From a virus: 52,469 nucleotides of DNA. Positions 32,874 to 38,224 of the stretch are shown in pieces. Location of the stretch: IMG/VR virus record IMGVR_UViG_3300030331_002818, positions 1 through 52,469 of that record; one strand, given 5' to 3'. Positions within the stretch are counted from its first letter, which is position 1. The number at the start of each line of letters is the position of its first letter. The notes below the pieces were generated by a model, which worked only from the letters and a program-made list of their open reading frames with translations, ran no database searches and was not told the DNA's origin. Made by a program: the position numbers and the translations under genes.

Positions 32874-33315
32874 TATTGAAACTTATAATCTACTTAAAAC
32901 TGTAGCTGAGGCTGAGTGCCGTAGTATCGGTATGCAAGTACGTTGGATGATTAAACAGGGGATGGTAAATCCTCCGAGTCCTAATGTAACTGCGATGCCT
33001 ACTGCTCCTGCGACTGTTAAAGCAGTCAGGGTTAAACCGCGTGGTAAAATCTTTACTAATAGCGGGACTGCTCAAATACTCGTACGGTTTTACGAGACTA
33101 ATGCTACTCTATCGGTCGCCGACTTCAGGGATATTGAAGTAGAAGATGTGTATAAAACGATAGTTAATATTGAAGCTAAAGGTGAGTTACGCAGGATTGG
33201 TCACTCTAAACCTGGACTTTGGCATATTACTTCTAGGGGAGTAGCTAAAGCACGTGAGATCTTACGTCGTAGGGTTGAAGAAGAACAGTGCAGTCAAGTA
33301 TTTAAGACTGGATAA
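32836..33315 (+). CDS. Putative transcription regulator: ribbon-helix-helix plus winged-helix domains
   Basis: The 159-residue product has an N-terminal RHH-like segment (YKSISLDIETYNLLKTVAEA, then GMQVRWMIKQGM). A proline/alanine linker leads to a C-terminal winged-helix-like domain (SVADFRDIEVEDVYKTIVNI, then KGELRRIGHSKPG and LWHITSRG). The basic tail suits DNA binding. It precedes the largest mid-genome noncoding region, which carries a terminator and a palindrome. It could bind the TGATAA/TTATCA sites. Assignment is by pattern; target is unknown. Confidence 0.6.
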   Translation: MADPENYKSISLDIETYNLLKTVAEAECRSIGMQVRWMIKQGMVNPPSPNVTAMPTAPATVKAVRVKPRGKIFTNSGTAQILVRFYETNATLSVADFRDIEVEDVYKTIVNIEAKGELRRIGHSKPGLWHITSRGVAKAREILRRRVEEEQCSQVFKTG

Positions 33316-33352
33316 GGTTCCGCACCTCCGCTAAGTTTAGTATGGTTATTTT

Positions 33353-33369
33353 TGATAAATGTGTTATCA
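33353..33369 (+). promoter_or_regulatory. TGATAA/TTATCA palindrome downstream of the regulator
   Basis: TGATAA and TTATCA are separated by five bases. The same arms occur at 20792-20811 and 34335-34354. Candidate operator for a dimeric RHH-type protein. Confidence 0.5.
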
Positions 33370-33407
33370 TACTTTACTCATGATAAGTTCCTCCCTTATG
33401 AGAACCT

Positions 33408-33439
33408 ACCCCCAATCAATAATGGTTGGGGGTCTTTTT
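33408..33439 (+). terminator. Rho-independent terminator after the RHH regulator operon
   Basis: ACCCCCAA and TTGGGGGT form a perfect eight-base-pair stem, ten-base loop, followed by CTTTTT. It ends the transcript from the small-gene block. Confidence 0.88.
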
Positions 33440-33469
33440 ACCAATAAACATGGTTCACGAGTAAAAAAA

Positions 33470-33490
33470 GACGCCGCTCAGACGCCGCTC
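33470..33490 (+). repeat. Direct repeat GACGCCGCTC, two copies
   Basis: GACGCCGCTC occurs twice, separated by one base, in the noncoding stretch between the terminator and the small terminase gene. The GC content is well above that of its AT-rich surroundings. Function unknown. Confidence 0.6.
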
Positions 33491-33585
33491 GACTGCCTCT
33501 AGCATAGTGGGTGGTAGGTAAGTACCCCCCAAAACAATGACTAATTACCAAGGTTTCTGATTAGTTTGCTATATAGGAGGTAAAT

Positions 33586-33657
33586 ATGGATGAGAGTAAA
33601 TTTGTTTTTTATGATTTGATAATATACAATATCTCAGTATACACATATCTTCAATGA
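33586..33657 (+). CDS. 23-residue minigene with strong ribosome site
   Basis: Within the 490-base stretch before the small terminase, ATAGGAGGTAAAT precedes an ATG opening MDESKFVFYDLIIYNISVYTYLQ. AGGAGG is the strongest ribosome site in the region and has no other start to serve. The peptide is aromatic and hydrophobic. It could be a leader peptide or micropeptide. Beyond this, the noncoding stretch holds a GTCCGCGCG box at 33709-33717 and AT-rich promoter-like sequence. Confidence 0.4.
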   Translation: MDESKFVFYDLIIYNISVYTYLQ

Positions 33658-33807
33658 GTTAGCATATGAATTACGATGATTGATCCAATATCTCAATGTA
33701 GTATTTCCGTCCGCGCGGTCTAATCTGTGATAAATTTGAATTTAACATAATTCGTTTTTGGTCCTATTATGCAAAGTATCCCATCATGTAGGAGGAGAGG
33801 GCAGTAA

Positions 33808-34344
33808 ATGGCTCTAGCAAAAGCAACTCATAAACCCACACTTGATGTCGTCGCAAATCCACGTAAAGAAAAATCCATCACTCCAAAGCAAGAGGAATTT
33901 GCACGATTGTATGTTTGTGAGGATATTTCACAAACTGAGGCAGCTCTTCGTGCTGGGTATTCCGAGAAGTCAGCCCATGCTATTGCCTCACAATTACTCA
34001 ACGGTCAGCGTTACCCCCACGTCGTTGAGAGGATTCGTGAATTAAAACAAGAGTTGGCACGTAAATATGAGGTAAGTTTTGAGGGTCATGTTAAAAAGCT
34101 GGCTGAGATACGTGATGCCGCGATGACAGGAGGAAATTTTGCGGCGGCTGTCGCTGCTGAAAAATCACGAGGTCAAGCGGCGGGGCTTTATATTGACCGT
34201 AAAGAAATCTTGCATGGTAAAATTGATCAGATGAATCGTGATGAAGTGATGCGAGAAATAAAAAGGATACAAGAGGAGTTCCCTGCTCTGGCCGTCGTCA
34301 CTGAGGGTAATATGATGATTGATCATGATGAGGGTGATAATTAA
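33808..34344 (+). CDS. terS: Terminase small subunit
   Basis: The 178-residue protein follows GTAGGAGGAGAGGGCAGTAA. The N-terminal helix-turn-helix region (ITPKQEEFARLYVCEDISQT, then EAALRAGYSEKSAHAIASQL) is the hallmark of Terminase_2-type small subunits, which recognise the packaging site on viral DNA. A central oligomerisation helix follows, with an acidic C-terminal tail (DHDEGDN). It is unusual that about 3.9 kb of small genes separate it from the large subunit. It acts with the large subunit and portal in packaging. Confidence 0.88.
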   Translation: MALAKATHKPTLDVVANPRKEKSITPKQEEFARLYVCEDISQTEAALRAGYSEKSAHAIASQLLNGQRYPHVVERIRELKQELARKYEVSFEGHVKKLAEIRDAAMTGGNFAAAVAAEKSRGQAAGLYIDRKEILHGKIDQMNRDEVMREIKRIQEEFPALAVVTEGNMMIDHDEGDN

Positions 34345-34382
34345 AGACTTATCATTATAACTCACATGTGGCACTATATAAT
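34335..34382 (+). promoter_or_regulatory. Palindrome and TATAAT promoter element after terS
   Basis: TGATAA, eight bases and TTATCA (34335-34354) span the terS stop codon. TATAATTGTA begins at 34377, 22 bases after the palindrome, and a CATAGAAAGGAC leader follows. The same spacing of 22 bases from TTATCA to TATAAT is found at 34902-34935. Confidence 0.5.
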
Positions 34383-34414
34383 TGTAGCAATAGTCATAGA
34401 AAGGACACGTTACG

Positions 34415-34687
34415 ATGAACTACTTTAAGCAAACTAGCGATGCCGTACTAGACGGCTGGGTTGACTATCACGCAATACAGCCAACACATCTTGAGGTCAG
34501 TGATGACAAGGTGTTGTGTTGCCTTGATGATTTGAGGCAAATAAGTATTGTTGGTTTTGAGAACCAAACGCACGTCACCATTACTAATACTAATAATTAT
34601 GACGACATAGTTACTTGTGAGTACTCAACAATAGTGGCTGAGGAGTCACATTTGTTTGGCCTCAAGAGGTTTTTACGTGACTACTAA
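34415..34687 (+). CDS. Small accessory protein, unknown function
   Basis: The 90-residue product follows AGAAAGGACACGTTACG. It is acidic with beta-like alternation (KVLCCLDDLRQISIVGFENQ, then THVTITNTNNYDD). No motif is recognised. Its end overlaps the next gene's GTG. Confidence 0.55.
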   Translation: MNYFKQTSDAVLDGWVDYHAIQPTHLEVSDDKVLCCLDDLRQISIVGFENQTHVTITNTNNYDDIVTCEYSTIVAEESHLFGLKRFLRDY

Positions 34688-34880
34688 ACCAAAAAAGCAA
34701 GGACGTCCTAAAGGGTCAGCCCAATATAAGGACGTCCCTACTATGGTGCATCTTTCTGGACGCGAGACGCTCCAAGATTTGCACGCTATACGTGAGCTGT
34801 TAGAGGAGGAGACAGGTATGGATGTCACCTACCCTAACGTCATTAAATACCTCATCAAATATTACCTCAGGGATCGGTGA
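34677..34880 (+). CDS. Small DNA-binding protein: AT-hook-like tail and RHH-like helices
   Basis: I chose GTG 34677 after AAGAGGTTTTTAC (68 residues). The N-terminus is KPKKQGRPKGSAQYK, which contains an AT-hook-like GRPKGS core. The rest (VPTMVHLSGRETLQDLHAIR, then YPNVIKYLIKYYL) has a ribbon-helix-helix pattern. A regulatory or DNA-architectural role is likely. A strong terminator follows seven bases after the stop. Confidence 0.6.
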   Translation: MTTKPKKQGRPKGSAQYKDVPTMVHLSGRETLQDLHAIRELLEEETGMDVTYPNVIKYLIKYYLRDR

Positions 34881-34884
34881 TATA

Positions 34885-34926
34885 AAGGGACAGTAAAAGA
34901 GTTATCATTTACTGTCCCTTGTTTTA
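34885..34926 (+). terminator. Terminator with 13-base-pair stem
   Basis: AAGGGACAGTAAA pairs perfectly with TTTACTGTCCCTT around the ten-base loop AGAGTTATCA, followed by GTTTTA. The loop carries the same GTTATCA sequence as other intergenic palindromes. Confidence 0.85.
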
Positions 34927-34929
34927 CTT

Positions 34930-34959
34930 TATAATTATAGCAACACTCACAGAAAGGAG
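34930..34959 (+). promoter_or_regulatory. TATAAT promoter core and AGAAAGGAG leader
   Basis: TATAATTATA (34930-34939) is followed by CAACACTCACAGAAAGGAG (34941-34959), then the start five bases later. A TTTACT box 16 bases upstream of TATAAT lies in the terminator stem. Confidence 0.55.
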
Positions 34960-34964
34960 CCGCT

Positions 34965-35177
34965 ATGATAAAACCTAAAGCTGAAACCTATGAGTTCAAT
35001 GATGGTAAGTCTCAAACCATATTGGACTTTTCCCGCGTCAACGAAGCATGGCTCGTATGGCGTCAGGATCCAGGCAGTCAAGGTAATGTAAAAATCCACC
35101 CTAGTTATGATGAAGCCAAGCGCGATTACGATAACCGCGTTGAGGCTATACAAATGATGGAGGCTTACAATGGCTGA
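34965..35177 (+). CDS. 70-residue accessory protein, unknown function
   Basis: The start is set by CACAGAAAGGAGCCGCT. The product is compact (ILDFSRVNEAWLVWRQDPGS, then NVKIHPSYDEAKRDYDNRV) with no recognised motif. It overlaps the next start by eight bases, so three genes from here form a small operon. Confidence 0.55.
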   Translation: MIKPKAETYEFNDGKSQTILDFSRVNEAWLVWRQDPGSQGNVKIHPSYDEAKRDYDNRVEAIQMMEAYNG

Positions 35178-35394
35178 TGTAATTAATTATGTGTCCAAAG
35201 TGGCAAGCGATCTAGGCTTATTTGAGTGGACTAAAAAGCTGGGTCAACAGCACTTCAGTGTTCCGGGTGAGCATGGCACTCTTTGTGGTATGCCGATGCT
35301 CGGTAATAACTACGCTCGGGTGTATGGGGATGAGGATAAAACACCTTGTCCCATTTGTGAGGAGGCTTTAGTGCAGAGAGCAAGTAATGACTGA
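35170..35394 (+). CDS. Small cysteine-containing accessory protein
   Basis: The 74-residue product has a possible zinc site: a CGMPMLGNNYARVY block and CPICEEAL near the C-terminus, with a histidine between. The CxxC plus upstream Cys/His could form a knuckle. The HGTLCGMPMLG pattern is seen in other phage early proteins of unknown function. It overlaps both neighbours. Confidence 0.55.
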   Translation: MADVINYVSKVASDLGLFEWTKKLGQQHFSVPGEHGTLCGMPMLGNNYARVYGDEDKTPCPICEEALVQRASND

Positions 35395-35578
35395 TATGCA
35401 CTACATCGTGCAGGATACCCAGACGGGCGAAAAGTTCGTCTGGGATTTATGTCGTGTGCTCAGTGAAATAAATAGAGATAGGTCAGCCGATTGGAAGAAT
35501 TACGATGAGACCGATTGGACAGAGGGGTGGAGTGAGTGGGTTGATGGCTATAAGATAGTCGGATTTACACCGAAATAA
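35387..35578 (+). CDS. 63-residue acidic, tryptophan-rich accessory protein
   Basis: The ATG overlaps the previous gene by eight bases. The product contains TGEKFVWDLCRVLSEINRDR and a Trp-rich acidic end (TDWTEGWSEWVDGYK). Small acidic proteins of this kind are often inhibitors or DNA mimics in phages, but nothing here proves that. No family is recognised. Confidence 0.55.
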   Translation: MTDMHYIVQDTQTGEKFVWDLCRVLSEINRDRSADWKNYDETDWTEGWSEWVDGYKIVGFTPK

Positions 35579-35621
35579 AAGATAACAAAAGAAGTGTCTT
35601 CTATTCTCTGTACTGCTACTT

Positions 35622-35657
35622 TATAATTGTAAAGGCAACAACGCTCGTAGAAAGGAG
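35622..35657 (+). promoter_or_regulatory. TATAATTGTA promoter core and TAGAAAGGAG leader
   Basis: TATAATTGTA starts the element and GCAACAACGCTCGTAGAAAGGAG ends it. A short AGAAG/CTTCT hairpin with a three-base loop lies about 25 bases before the box and may terminate the previous operon. Confidence 0.5.
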
Positions 35658-35664
35658 CAGACTA

Positions 35665-35970
35665 ATGATACAGTGTGTAGATATGAATGATGAAGGTGAT
35701 ATGGTGGTTACTAATGAAGACCCCAGTTGCCTCATGTTGTTAACGACTCTGTGGTTCACAGATACTACTAATGCTGATGGCTCACCATGTACGCCTGATC
35801 CTGAGGTGCATATGACATCTTGGACAGATGAGTTAAGGCAACGCGCTCACTTGGCAGAATTTATCAATCGCCATAATGAGTGGGCAAGTGAGCAGGAGGG
35901 CAGACCAGTTGTCAAGTTTGCCAAACAGCAGGTCGTGCTCATCACACCCACCACAACGGAGCTAGTGTGA
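35665..35970 (+). CDS. Small acidic accessory protein, unknown function
   Basis: The 101-residue product follows the TAGAAAGGAGCAGACTA leader. It has an acidic N-terminus (DMNDEGDMVVTNEDPSC) and a helix (DELRQRAHLAEFINRHNEW). No motif is recognised. The micropeptide gene starts in its stop codon. Confidence 0.55.
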   Translation: MIQCVDMNDEGDMVVTNEDPSCLMLLTTLWFTDTTNADGSPCTPDPEVHMTSWTDELRQRAHLAEFINRHNEWASEQEGRPVVKFAKQQVVLITPTTTELV

Positions 35971-36059
35971 TGGATGGCACGTTAATCTTTTTAATAGTCT
36001 GCGATGCAGTGCTTTTGATAGCAATCGGTTTCAAAGTAAAGGAGGCATTAAGTGAGTAA
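35970..36059 (+). CDS. 29-residue transmembrane micropeptide
   Basis: A complete frame starts at the ATG overlapping the previous stop (TGATG). After MDGT comes LIFLIVCDAVLLIAIGF, a single membrane-spanning helix, with a basic-acidic tail KVKEALSE. AAAGGAGG inside its last codons serves the next gene, so the three genes look translationally coupled. It resembles two other hydrophobic micropeptides in this region by composition, not by sequence. Confidence 0.6.
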   Translation: MDGTLIFLIVCDAVLLIAIGFKVKEALSE

Positions 36060-36492
36060 ACCAGAGTCCACATTGTGGAAAAATCTGCGTGAGGGAACCA
36101 AAGATCTAGGCGTGTTTTGGACACGTCTAGAGTCTTGGTCTAGTCCTGGAGTACCTGACTTGCATGGCATATTGGATGGTCATGCTTTTTGGCTTGAGCT
36201 TAAAGTTCATAGGTTAAACTCGTTAAATAAAATTGCTCTTCGTCCTCACCAAATTGCTTGGCAGATAAGATATAGCGGATATTCTGGAAACGTCTGGAAC
36301 TTGGTTAGTCATCCTTCGTCCCGAACTATAAATATATTTCACGGTGCGAGAGCCATGGATATTGCAACAACGACGATAAAAGATGATCCCTTGATACCTG
36401 ACTGGAGTTCGGGATCGCCTTACGATTGGACGGGGGCTATCAATCATATTCTATCATCCTCTCGTCCCATCATAAAGGAGGAAGATCTCTAG
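36052..36492 (+). CDS. PD-(D/E)XK-type nuclease (VRR-NUC / resolvase-like)
   Basis: The 146-residue product starts at GTG after AAAGGAGGCATTAA. The core ESTLWKNLREG, then SPGVPDLHGIL and FWLELKVH, gives the E...PD...ExK catalytic pattern of the PD-(D/E)XK superfamily as in VRR-NUC and phage Holliday-junction-resolvase-like enzymes. PHQ..WQ follows at the usual distance. It would cut DNA during recombination, packaging preparation or host DNA breakdown. No partner domains are present. Confidence 0.78.
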   Translation: MSKPESTLWKNLREGTKDLGVFWTRLESWSSPGVPDLHGILDGHAFWLELKVHRLNSLNKIALRPHQIAWQIRYSGYSGNVWNLVSHPSSRTINIFHGARAMDIATTTIKDDPLIPDWSSGSPYDWTGAINHILSSSRPIIKEEDL

Positions 36493-36592
36493 TTTCGTCA
36501 TCAATCTTCCTCAGTCAAACTTAAATTATCAATCATCCTCAATCATTTTCCGTTGACGATGATTGATGATGACAGGGATATTTTAAGATAAT

Positions 36593-36608
36593 TATTGACT
36601 TGTCAATA
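36593..36608 (+). promoter_or_regulatory. TATTGAC/GTCAATA palindrome
   Basis: A perfect seven-base inverted repeat with a two-base centre overlaps TTGACT and TTGTCA boxes usable as -35 elements (TTGTCA, 17 bases, TACTCT). Candidate operator over a promoter for the first paralogue gene. Upstream, TCAATCATC/GATGATTGA arms form another inverted repeat. Confidence 0.55.
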
Positions 36609-36633
36609 AAAATCATACGTGCTACTCTTACAT

Positions 36634-36653
36634 CATAAGCAATGGTGCTTATG
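36634..36653 (+). promoter_or_regulatory. Leader stem-loop before the first paralogue
   Basis: CATAAGCA and TGCTTATG form a perfect eight-base-pair stem with the tetraloop ATGG. The GTAGAAAGGAC ribosome site follows ten bases later. Confidence 0.7.
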
Positions 36654-36677
36654 GACATGTCGTAGAAAGGACATATC

Positions 36678-37094
36678 ATGACTGCTAAAACTGTTAAAAA
36701 ATCTACTGCTAAAACTGTCGTTAAATCAGCTGAGCTGGTGGTTACTGACCGCGAGCTAGACTATACTGAGATTTGGGCATTTGTCCAACAACACGCTGGT
36801 GGCAATGAGGCTAACGTCAAAATTGTGCCTCTTGACAATGTTGACTTGGCAAGCGCAACGCCTGTCCCGTTTGGCTATGGCGGCAAGACGGGAGGCGTCA
36901 GGCAACGCATCCAAGATTGGATGCTTAAAGGTGTTGACGGTGACCTGTCCCTTAAAGCGGTTCTCAATAAAGCTGCACCATTAGGACACTCTCGTAAAAA
37001 GCCTGTCTGCTTACATGCTTTGATGCACGGAGGATACAGCCCGTCCAGTAAATACTGGATGACACCATTCGTCAAACTTGTAGTCCAAGGCTAA
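36678..37094 (+). CDS. Unknown protein, paralogue A of a duplicated pair
   Basis: The 138-residue product follows CGTAGAAAGGACATATC. The basic Thr/Lys/Val-rich N-terminal tail (residues 1-25) precedes a conserved domain: LDYTEIWAFVQQHAGGN, PVPFGYGGKTGGVRQRIQDW, APLGHSRKKPVCLHALMHGG and a YSPSS...VKLVVQ ending. The gene at 37.5 kb shares all these blocks. The basic tail and small domain suggest nucleic-acid binding or a virion role. No family is recognised. A terminator follows directly. Confidence 0.65.
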   Translation: MTAKTVKKSTAKTVVKSAELVVTDRELDYTEIWAFVQQHAGGNEANVKIVPLDNVDLASATPVPFGYGGKTGGVRQRIQDWMLKGVDGDLSLKAVLNKAAPLGHSRKKPVCLHALMHGGYSPSSKYWMTPFVKLVVQG

Positions 37095-37101
37095 TATAGA
37101 G

Positions 37102-37127
37102 GGGGACGTCGCAAGGCGTCCCCTTTT
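37102..37127 (+). terminator. Terminator after paralogue A
   Basis: GGGGACG and CGTCCCC form a perfect seven-base-pair stem with an eight-base loop, followed by TTTT, starting seven bases after the stop codon. Confidence 0.85.
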
Positions 37128-37182
37128 ACCGAGGACCCTTGCCTGAGGAAGAGGGATGATGATTCCCTTCCTAGACGAAGAC

Positions 37183-37214
37183 TGATATGTATAGGCATTA
37201 GTCTATACATATCA
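37183..37214 (+). promoter_or_regulatory. Perfect 12-base-pair inverted repeat
   Basis: TGATATGTATAG and CTATACATATCA enclose an eight-base loop, in the noncoding stretch between the two paralogues. No T-run follows, so an operator or RNA structure is more likely than a terminator. The rest of this 400-base stretch holds a micropeptide gene and a second leader hairpin. Confidence 0.7.
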
Positions 37215-37338
37215 TATCATTATCAATCTTCCTCTAACAAGTTTGAAGATTATAGAGGATTTAATACTTCAGAAACAGAGTTATCAAAAAAAGTCTCTTG
37301 TTGCAGTTTGCAAAAAAACAAACAGCAAAGGGTTAAAA

Positions 37339-37398
37339 ATGTGGTTGTTAATTTTTGCACTAATAGTGTTGGGTTTTTATGCCCTAATAAAAAAGTAA
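37339..37398 (+). CDS. 19-residue hydrophobic micropeptide
   Basis: AAAGGGTTAAAA precedes an ATG opening MWLLIFALIVLGFYALIKK, a single membrane helix with a dilysine tail. It lies alone in the noncoding stretch between the paralogues. The typical membrane-micropeptide design and ribosome site support it; its size limits certainty. Confidence 0.55.
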   Translation: MWLLIFALIVLGFYALIKK

Positions 37399-37451
37399 AA
37401 ATAAGTAAAAATAAGTATTGTGCGCAGCGTTAATATGTGCATAATAAAAAT

Positions 37452-37471
37452 TGTAAGCAATAACGCTTACA
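37452..37471 (+). promoter_or_regulatory. Leader stem-loop before paralogue B
   Basis: TGTAAGC and GCTTACA form a seven-base-pair stem with loop AATAAC. It lies about 20 bases before ATAGGAGGTAAAA. It occupies the same position as the hairpin before paralogue A and has a related GTAAGC/CATAAGC core. Confidence 0.65.
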
Positions 37472-37497
37472 GGCATTTAAACGCATAGGAGGTAAAA

Positions 37498-37941
37498 ATG
37501 CCAAATACTAAAAAGGGTGCAGCTACCCAAAAAGCTACTACTACTACCGCCACTGCTAATGTTGCTACTTTGCAGCATACAGGTAATGAGCTAACGTATT
37601 TTGACATATGGCAGTTTGTACAGCAACACGCTGGCGGCAACTTACATAATGTGCAAGTTGTGCCGCTAGGCAATGTACAACTTGACCAGCCGCAGCCAGT
37701 GCCATTTGGCTTTAATGGCAAAGCTGGCGGGGTACGTGCCACTATACAAGGTTGGTTATTGCGCGGTGTAAATGGTAGCAATAGCCTTGCCGCAATACTG
37801 GCGGCAGCCAAGCCACTAGGCCACAGCAGCAAAAAGCCAATTTGCTTGTTGGCTTTGTTAAACGGCGGCTATAGCCCCAGCAGCAGCACATGGGGTACAG
37901 GCTACGTTAAGTTGGTAGTGCAGCCCCAACCTACCCAATAA
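37498..37941 (+). CDS. Unknown protein, paralogue B of a duplicated pair, different base composition
   Basis: The 147-residue product follows CATAGGAGGTAAAA. It matches paralogue A over the whole domain (LTYFDIWQFVQQHAGGN, PVPFGFNGKAGGVRATIQGW, KPLGHSSKKPICLLALLNGG, YSPSSSTW and VKLVVQ), roughly half identical by eye. Codon choice differs: many GCC, GGC, AGC and GCA codons where paralogue A and the neighbours use GCT and GGT. That suggests arrival by transfer rather than in-place duplication. A very strong terminator follows. Confidence 0.65.
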   Translation: MPNTKKGAATQKATTTTATANVATLQHTGNELTYFDIWQFVQQHAGGNLHNVQVVPLGNVQLDQPQPVPFGFNGKAGGVRATIQGWLLRGVNGSNSLAAILAAAKPLGHSSKKPICLLALLNGGYSPSSSTWGTGYVKLVVQPQPTQ

Positions 37942-37977
37942 CACCAGCGCAGGGGGGTTACGGGTCCCCCAGCCACC

Positions 37978-38007
37978 AACACCGCCCAGCTTGGGCGGTG
38001 TTTTTTT
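37978..38007 (+). terminator. Strong Rho-independent terminator after paralogue B
   Basis: AACACCGCCC and GGGCGGTGTT form a perfect ten-base-pair stem with a five-base loop and a seven-T run. It separates the accessory genes from the late operon starting with terL. Confidence 0.95.
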
Positions 38008-38181
38008 GTACCCCCGCGAGACCGTCCCCTTGGCTATAGCTTGGTCTGTAGCCATGTTTTGGACATATCGTGTGGTAACAAAAAAGTTTCAGGATATTGA
38101 CTTTACTCGATCAAAAGCCGAGACCGCCACCCCCCTCATACTGTAGAATCGTCATAGGTTCATTGCCCTAGAAAAATTTTC

Positions 38182-38202
38182 GATATATTTATAATATATC
38201 CG
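38182..38202 (+). promoter_or_regulatory. Palindrome and inverted CGGATATA box before terL
   Basis: GATATATT, TAT and AATATATC form a perfect inverted repeat about 25 bases before terL. Its right edge reads TATATCCG, the reverse complement of the octamer repeated at 15872-15888. No convincing -35 box is visible, so late transcription may need an activator. The 200 bases before it hold no gene that I can support. Confidence 0.5.
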
Positions 38203-38224
38203 CATTATTGAGGAACCATGGATA

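Noticed and set aside
38054-38146. 30-codon frame (MFWTYRVV...) before terL
   Set aside because: No ribosome site, no hydrophobic or other character, ordinary length for chance.
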